11,406 nucleotides of DNA from Opitutia bacterium (lineage in GTDB: Bacteria > Verrucomicrobiota > Verrucomicrobiia > Opitutales > Opitutaceae). The stretch is taken from NCBI GenBank assembly GCA_025351035.1, contig JANXWT010000109.1, positions 1-11,406 on the forward strand. The letters are read 5' to 3'. The first letter of the stretch is position 1. Each line of letters opens with the position of its first letter. A program made the position numbers and the translations under genes. Below the pieces are notes generated by a model, which was not told the DNA's origin, searched no databases, and saw nothing but the letters and a program-made list of their open reading frames with translations. This document shows positions 7,662-11,406 of this stretch, piece by piece.

Positions 7662-9785
7662 ATGGCACCGATGTCCTACTGCGCGTCCCGCTTCCACACG
7701 ATCCGCCGCCACACCATCGAGGTGAAAGTCGGCGCCGTCGGCGTCGGCGGCCCCAACCCGATCCGGTTGCAGTCGATGACCACCAGCGACACGCAGGACA
7801 TCGCCGCCACCGTCGCCCAGTCCATCGCGCTCGCCGAAGTCGGTTGCGAGATCGTCCGCATCACCGCGCCCAACGTCGCCGCCGCGAAATGCCTGCAGGA
7901 GATCCGCGCGCAGTTCTCGGCGGCGGGCTTCAGCCACATCCCGCTCGTGGCCGACATCCATTTTCTCCCCTCTGCCGCGATGGAGGCGGTCGAGCACGTC
8001 GAGAAAGTGCGCGTTAATCCCGGCAACTACGCCGACAAAAAGAAATTCACCGTCAAGGAATACACCGACGCCGACTACGACCGCGAACTGGAGCGATTGC
8101 ACGAAGCGTTCACGCCGCTCGTGCTGCGCAGCAAGGAACTCGGGCGCGCCATGCGCATCGGCACCAATCACGGCTCGCTCTCCGACCGCATCATGAACCG
8201 CTACGGCGACACGCCGCTCGGCATGGTCGAGAGCGCGTTGGAGTTCCTGCACATCGCACGGGCCCACAATTACCACGACCTCATGCTGTCGATGAAAGCC
8301 AGCAACCCGAAGGTGATGATCCAAGCCTACCGTCTGCTCGTCGAACACATGGCGCGGGAAGACATGCATTACCCGCTGCACCTCGGCGTGACCGAGGCCG
8401 GCGACGGCGAAGACGGCCGCATCAAGAGCGCCATCGGCATCGGCAGTCTGCTGCTGGACGGTCTTGGCGACACCATCCGTGTGTCGCTCACCGAGGATTC
8501 CGTTCACGAAATCCCGGTCGCGCGCGCCATCGCGGAGAAAACGATGAGTCTCTGGCAGGTTTCTGACACTCAGCTCTCAGCTCTTTTGCCGGGCGACGGT
8601 CCGGACAAACACCGGGCTGGCAGCAGCCAGCAACGGTGCAACTCTCAACTGTCGCGCCGCGACTCCATCGATCCTTTTCACTTCACTCGCCGCGAGACCA
8701 CGACGCTCGCCCTCTCACCGAACTGCAAGGTCGGCCCCGAGCAACCGCCGCGCGTCATCGTGCGCGTGCCGTCGATCAAAACGCTGCTTGTCTCGGCGAA
8801 CCAACTCGCCTCGCCCCGGCTCATTGACACGCCCGCCGAGGGACTGCTCGTGCGCGTCGACACGCCGAGCGACCTTGCCGACTTGCGCGCCATCGTCGGC
8901 GCGGCGAATCTCACGGTCGAATTTCTCGTGCTCGAGGCCGGCCCGCTGCTCACCGCCGCCGATTTCTCCCCGATGCTGAAGCCCGAGGGCGGCCGCGTCA
9001 TGCTGCTGCGGAAATTCCGTGCGAGTGACGCCGCCGATCTCACCGCCTTCGCCCAATTCACGCGCACCAGCGGACATTTTCTCGCCGCGGAAATCGCCCC
9101 CGAGGATTTCGCCGCGCTCACGCCGACGCTCCGCGAACTCGGTGACGCCGGGCTGGTGTTTACGCTTTCGGCCACGACCGATAGCGCCAACGCTGCGCAC
9201 GCGACCGGAGCCTACCGCCGCGTAACGGAAAATCTCCACACCCTCGGCTTCAAGTCGCCGATCTGGATCCGCAACACGATTGGCACCACAGCGGGAGGCG
9301 ACGCCAGTTTTCTTTCCAAACTGCTCGATGCTTCGTTTCTCACCGGCGGTCTGCTCTGTGACGGCGTCGGCGACTTCGTGAGCATTGAGACGGAGAGCGA
9401 CGTCACGCGCGCGACGCGGCTCGCCTACAATGTCCTCCAAGGCACCGGGGCGCGCATCTCCAAAACCGAATTTGTCGCCTGCCCGAGCTGCGGCCGCACG
9501 CTCTTCGACTTGCAGGCGACCACGCAGCGCATCCGCGCGCAAACGGGGCACCTCAAGGGGGTGAAAATCGCCATCATGGGCTGCATCGTGAACGGTCCCG
9601 GCGAGATGGCCGACGCGGATTTCGGCTACGTGGGCGGCGCGCCGGGCAAAATCAACCTCTACGTCGGCAAGAACTGCGTGCGCTACAACATTCCGGAGGC
9701 CGAGGCAGACGAAATACTTATCGCGCTCATCAGGGAGCACGGAAAATGGTTTGCCCCCGGCCCGCAGCACGCCGCCGGGGCCTGA
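7662..9785 (+). CDS. ispG: 4-hydroxy-3-methylbut-2-enyl diphosphate synthase, three-domain form
   Basis: IspG reduces MEcPP to HMBPP, the penultimate MEP-pathway step, using a [4Fe-4S] cluster. At 707 residues this is the large form known from plants and several bacterial phyla, roughly twice the size of the E. coli enzyme. The N-terminal TIM barrel shows VGGPNPIRLQSMT, DIHFLPSAA, VRVNPGNY, IGTNHGSLSDR and HLGVTEAGDGEDGR. The middle extra domain begins near DPFHFTRRET (about residue 335) and runs to about 595. The C-terminal domain has cluster ligands CPSC (Cys607, Cys610) and MGC (Cys641), with the active-site Glu648 in NGPGE. Residues 300-334 are an unusual polar insertion (see the repeat at 8569-8650). 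A second ATG at 7671 would give the family-like start MSYC-x-SRF and is a good alternative. No ribosome-binding site precedes either. It is probably part of, or just downstream of, the uppS-rseP transcript. Confidence 0.96.
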   Translation: MAPMSYCASRFHTIRRHTIEVKVGAVGVGGPNPIRLQSMTTSDTQDIAATVAQSIALAEVGCEIVRITAPNVAAAKCLQEIRAQFSAAGFSHIPLVADIHFLPSAAMEAVEHVEKVRVNPGNYADKKKFTVKEYTDADYDRELERLHEAFTPLVLRSKELGRAMRIGTNHGSLSDRIMNRYGDTPLGMVESALEFLHIARAHNYHDLMLSMKASNPKVMIQAYRLLVEHMAREDMHYPLHLGVTEAGDGEDGRIKSAIGIGSLLLDGLGDTIRVSLTEDSVHEIPVARAIAEKTMSLWQVSDTQLSALLPGDGPDKHRAGSSQQRCNSQLSRRDSIDPFHFTRRETTTLALSPNCKVGPEQPPRVIVRVPSIKTLLVSANQLASPRLIDTPAEGLLVRVDTPSDLADLRAIVGAANLTVEFLVLEAGPLLTAADFSPMLKPEGGRVMLLRKFRASDAADLTAFAQFTRTSGHFLAAEIAPEDFAALTPTLRELGDAGLVFTLSATTDSANAAHATGAYRRVTENLHTLGFKSPIWIRNTIGTTAGGDASFLSKLLDASFLTGGLLCDGVGDFVSIETESDVTRATRLAYNVLQGTGARISKTEFVACPSCGRTLFDLQATTQRIRAQTGHLKGVKIAIMGCIVNGPGEMADADFGYVGGAPGKINLYVGKNCVRYNIPEAEADEILIALIREHGKWFAPGPQHAAGA
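8569..8650 (+). repeat. Hairpin bracketed by heptamer repeats inside ispG
   Basis: Two tandem CTCAGCT heptamers (8569-8582) lie left, and a related CTCAACT (8644-8650) lies right, of a hairpin at 8611-8637. The hairpin has outer arms ACCG/CGGT and inner arms GCTGGC/GCCAGC around AGCA. The block is in frame and encodes a polar, Ser/Gln/Arg-rich linker between the TIM barrel and the middle domain of IspG. It resembles intergenic repeat DNA rather than enzyme sequence. An origin by insertion is inference. Confidence 0.55.
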
Positions 9786-9816
9786 GACGGATTCTTCAGA
9801 GGAGAAATCGCACCCC

Positions 9817-9836
9817 GCACCGGTCGATCCCGGTGC
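9817..9836. terminator. Hairpin after ispG, possible terminator without T-tract
   Basis: GCACCGG (9817-9823) and CCGGTGC (9830-9836) form a perfect 7-base GC-rich stem with a 6-base loop, 31 bases after the ispG stop. A weaker relative, CGCCGG-TTT-CCGGTG (9861-9875, one G-T pair), follows. Neither is followed by a run of T, so an intrinsic terminator is possible by position only. An RNA-end stabiliser is an alternative. Confidence 0.4.
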
Positions 9837-9898
9837 AACCATAAAATCGAAAAAGTTATGCGCCGGTTTCCGGTGAAAAACTTGTCGGAAAGTTGCCC

Positions 9899-9928
9899 TT
9901 GTAACTCATTTTGTGATTCACGTTATAC
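9899..9928 (+). promoter_or_regulatory. Possible dnaA promoter
   Basis: TTGTAA (9899-9904) and TTATAC (9923-9928) are separated by 18 bases within the AT-rich stretch. The inverted pair GTGATT (9913-9918) / AATCAC (9933-9938) brackets the -10 and could be an operator. A start here would leave a dnaA leader of about 240 bases. Matches are only moderate. Confidence 0.3.
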
Positions 9929-10034
9929 CTTAAATCACTTTTAAAGACCTTCCTCTCGCTCGTTCTTTGCCACATCCGCCGCAGTCACTACCCCCGCCTC
10001 GCCCAAGGCTTCCCGCAGACAGGCCATGATCCCC

Positions 10035-10061
10035 GCAGGTGTGCAGCCCCGCTGCCCCTGC
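10035..10061 (+). other. Imperfect hairpin in the dnaA leader
   Basis: Outer arms GCAGG (10035-10039) / CCTGC (10057-10061) enclose inner arms GCAGC (10043-10047) / GCTGC (10051-10055) with a 3-base loop. A small internal loop (three bases against one) separates the two stems. It lies about 115 bases before the dnaA ATG. Such a GC-rich fold could shape the leader RNA; no function can be assigned. Confidence 0.35.
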
Positions 10062-10175
10062 TATCCGGCCCGCACCCATTTTCCCTTGGACATCACGGTG
10101 GTAATCAGTGCAACGGATGTTGTCGCAGAACGCCGGCGGGAGACGTGAAAAATCCGCGACCGCTCACACCACACC

Positions 10176-10871
10176 ATGTCCAATTCCTCGCTCCAGGCCA
10201 GCCTCTGGGAATCCGTCAAATGCGACCTGAAAGGGTTGTTCCCGGAGGACGTTTACCAGATGTGGTTTGAGCCGATCAGCTGTATCGAGACCACCGGCGA
10301 CACCATCACCCTTGGTGTGCCCAACGATTTCGCGGCGATCTGGATTCACGACAATTACCTCGACCTCATCTCGCAGCGTTTGCGCATGGCCGCCGATCGC
10401 CTCGTTCACGTCAGTCTGCGCAAGCTCGACAATGGCAACGGTGACACCGCCGCGCGCTTCACCGCCACCGAGGCCGTGGCCCGCGCCCGCGCAACGCCCG
10501 CCGCCAAACGCACCCACCGCTACGATGACCGGATGAACGCGGCCGGCTCGCTGAACCCGCGCAACACCTTCGAAACCTTCGTCGTCGGTCCGAACAACCA
10601 GCTCGCGCACGCCGCCTCCCTCGCGGTCGCCCAAGCTCCGGCGCAGGCTTACAACCCGCTCTTCATCCACGGCTCCACCGGGCTCGGCAAGACCCACTTG
10701 ATGCACGCCATCGGGCACAGCATCCTCCAGCGCAATCCCGACGCCAAGGTCGCGTATCTCTCCACGGAAAAATTCACCAACGAGTATATCCACGCCATCC
10801 AGGAGAACGCGCTCACCAAGTTCCGCCAGCGCTACCGCAGCATGGATGTGCTGTTGGTCGACGACATTTAG
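10176..10871 (+). CDS. dnaA: DnaA replication initiator, N-terminal part ended by an in-frame TAG
   Basis: The first 231 residues are clearly DnaA, the AAA+ ATP-binding protein that opens the replication origin. Domain I (about 1-85) includes SLWESVKCDLKG, MWFEPISC and the following beta-strand region. A variable linker follows. Domain III starts near LNPRNTFETFVVGPNNQLAHAAS and contains Walker A GSTGLGKTH (166-174), then YLSTEKFTNEYI and the Walker B LLVDDI. The frame then meets TAG at 10869-10871, exactly where the family has Gln of DDIQFL. CAG to TAG is a single C-to-T change. A product ending here would lack sensor 1, the arginine finger and the DNA-binding domain and could not act as an initiator. 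The ATG at 10176 has no ribosome-binding site (CACACC precedes it). Identity is certain; whether the stop is real is not. Confidence 0.95.
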   Translation: MSNSSLQASLWESVKCDLKGLFPEDVYQMWFEPISCIETTGDTITLGVPNDFAAIWIHDNYLDLISQRLRMAADRLVHVSLRKLDNGNGDTAARFTATEAVARARATPAAKRTHRYDDRMNAAGSLNPRNTFETFVVGPNNQLAHAASLAVAQAPAQAYNPLFIHGSTGLGKTHLMHAIGHSILQRNPDAKVAYLSTEKFTNEYIHAIQENALTKFRQRYRSMDVLLVDDI

Positions 10872-11406
10872 TTCCTCGCCGGCAAAGAGCGCATCCAGGA
10901 GGAATTTTTCCATACCTTCAACGACCTCTTCGAGTCGCAAAAGCAGATTGTGCTCTCCAGCGACCGCCCCGTCACCGAGATCGCCACGCTGGAGGCGCGC
11001 CTCGTCTCGCGATTCCAATGGGGCCTCTCCGCCGATATCCAGTCACCCGACTTCGAGACACGCGTCGCCATCCTCCGCACCAAAGCCGCCACGCTCAAGG
11101 TCAACCTGCCCGTGCCCGTCATCGAGTTCATTGCGCAGCACATCTCGAAAAACGTCCGCCGGCTCGAAGGCGCGCTCATCAAAATTTCCAGCTACGCCGC
11201 CCTCACCGGCAAGACCCTCGATCTCGCGACAGCGGAATCACTCCTCAAGGATGTGCTGATGGAGGAAGCGCAAAACCGCCTCAACATCGAAGGCATCCAG
11301 AAGCGCGTCGCCGACCACTACCAGATCCGCCACACGGACATGACCAGCAAGCGCCGGCCCAACGCCATCGCCTTCCCGCGCCAGATCGCCATGTATCTCA
11401 GTCGCC
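10872..11406 (+). pseudogene. dnaA: In-frame remainder of dnaA after the TAG (cut by window edge)
   Basis: Directly after the TAG the same frame stays open for 178 codons to the window edge and continues normal DnaA: FLAGKERIQEEFFHTFNDLF, IVLSSDRP (sensor 1 region), arginine-finger segment LVSRFQWGL (Arg279 in continuous numbering), RRLEGALIK (sensor 2 region), and domain IV beginning near NIEGIQKRVADHY and reaching RRPNAIAFPRQIAMYL. The DnaA signature helix-turn-helix lies beyond the edge. There is no second stop, frameshift or relaxed residue pattern. This argues for a very recent mutation, a sequencing or assembly error, or readthrough, rather than an old pseudogene. A GTG at 10950 is an in-frame restart candidate but would lack Walker A and B. 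Confidence 0.88.

Larger units (their letters stand above)
9786..10175. other. ispG-dnaA gap: AT-rich leader, hairpins, no gene
   Basis: These 390 bases hold no convincing gene. The part at 9841-9960 is about 60% A+T, clearly richer than the surrounding coding DNA, and holds a candidate promoter. Further right are hairpin-forming repeats at 10035-10061. Position next to dnaA makes an origin or dnaA autoregulatory region worth considering. However, I find no good DnaA box (TTATNCACA): the best partial matches, TTATGCGCC at 9857 and TTTGCCACA at 9966, agree at seven of nine positions when the free position is counted. Confidence 0.5.

Noticed and set aside
9841..9975. oriC with DnaA boxes.
   Set aside because: Only partial matches to TTATNCACA are present and they are not clustered. 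AT-richness and nearness to dnaA alone are not enough.
10026..10148. A 40-codon open frame in the dnaA leader ending 27 bases before the dnaA ATG.
   Set aside because: It has no ribosome-binding site, overlaps the leader hairpin and resembles no known leader peptide. An open frame of this size is expected by chance here.
10869..10871. Recoding of TAG as glutamine as the explanation for the dnaA stop.
   Set aside because: CAG is used freely for Gln throughout the window and rseP ends with TAG at a normal length. Reading it through would add only 16 codons into the palindrome before a TGA. No other coding frame contains an internal TAG.

Overview
This is a GC-rich, gene-dense chromosomal segment. 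It looks like a Verrucomicrobiota genome, most likely an Opitutaceae-type organism. That placement is an inference from four things: the GC content, the scarcity of Shine-Dalgarno sequences before starts, the large three-domain form of IspG, and the gene order. No marker in the window proves it.

Layout. At the left edge a MoxR-type AAA+ ATPase runs leftward and loses its last codons to the window edge. Diverging from it are a putative lipoprotein with a small beta-propeller-like repeat and a family-7 carbohydrate esterase (acetyl xylan esterase / cephalosporin-C deacetylase type). A short leftward gene for pterin-4a-carbinolamine dehydratase converges on the esterase. Diverging from that gene is a tight rightward run: uppS, cdsA, dxr, rseP and, after a 200-base gap, ispG. 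A 390-base AT-rich gap follows, then dnaA, which runs off the right edge.

How the genes work together. The central run is a cell-envelope and isoprenoid cluster. Dxr and IspG are steps of the MEP pathway. UppS consumes the resulting isoprenyl diphosphates to make the undecaprenyl carrier for peptidoglycan. CdsA makes CDP-diacylglycerol for phospholipids. RseP is an intramembrane protease often found in envelope stress control. uppS/cdsA (41 nt) and dxr/rseP (1 nt) overlap, and cdsA and dxr are 7 nt apart, so cotranscription is likely.

Points worth a second look. (1) dnaA carries a single in-frame TAG where the family has the Gln of the Walker B segment DDIQF, and the frame is otherwise intact to the window edge. 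(2) ispG contains an in-frame polar insertion whose DNA holds a strong hairpin flanked by heptamer repeats. (3) The rseP-ispG gap carries two related palindromes, TGTCA-N9-TGACA, with base-pair-preserving differences. (4) CdsA lacks two residues of the classical family signature. I found no CRISPR array, tRNA, rRNA, insertion sequence or defence system. Apart from the repeats and the broken dnaA, the content is housekeeping.
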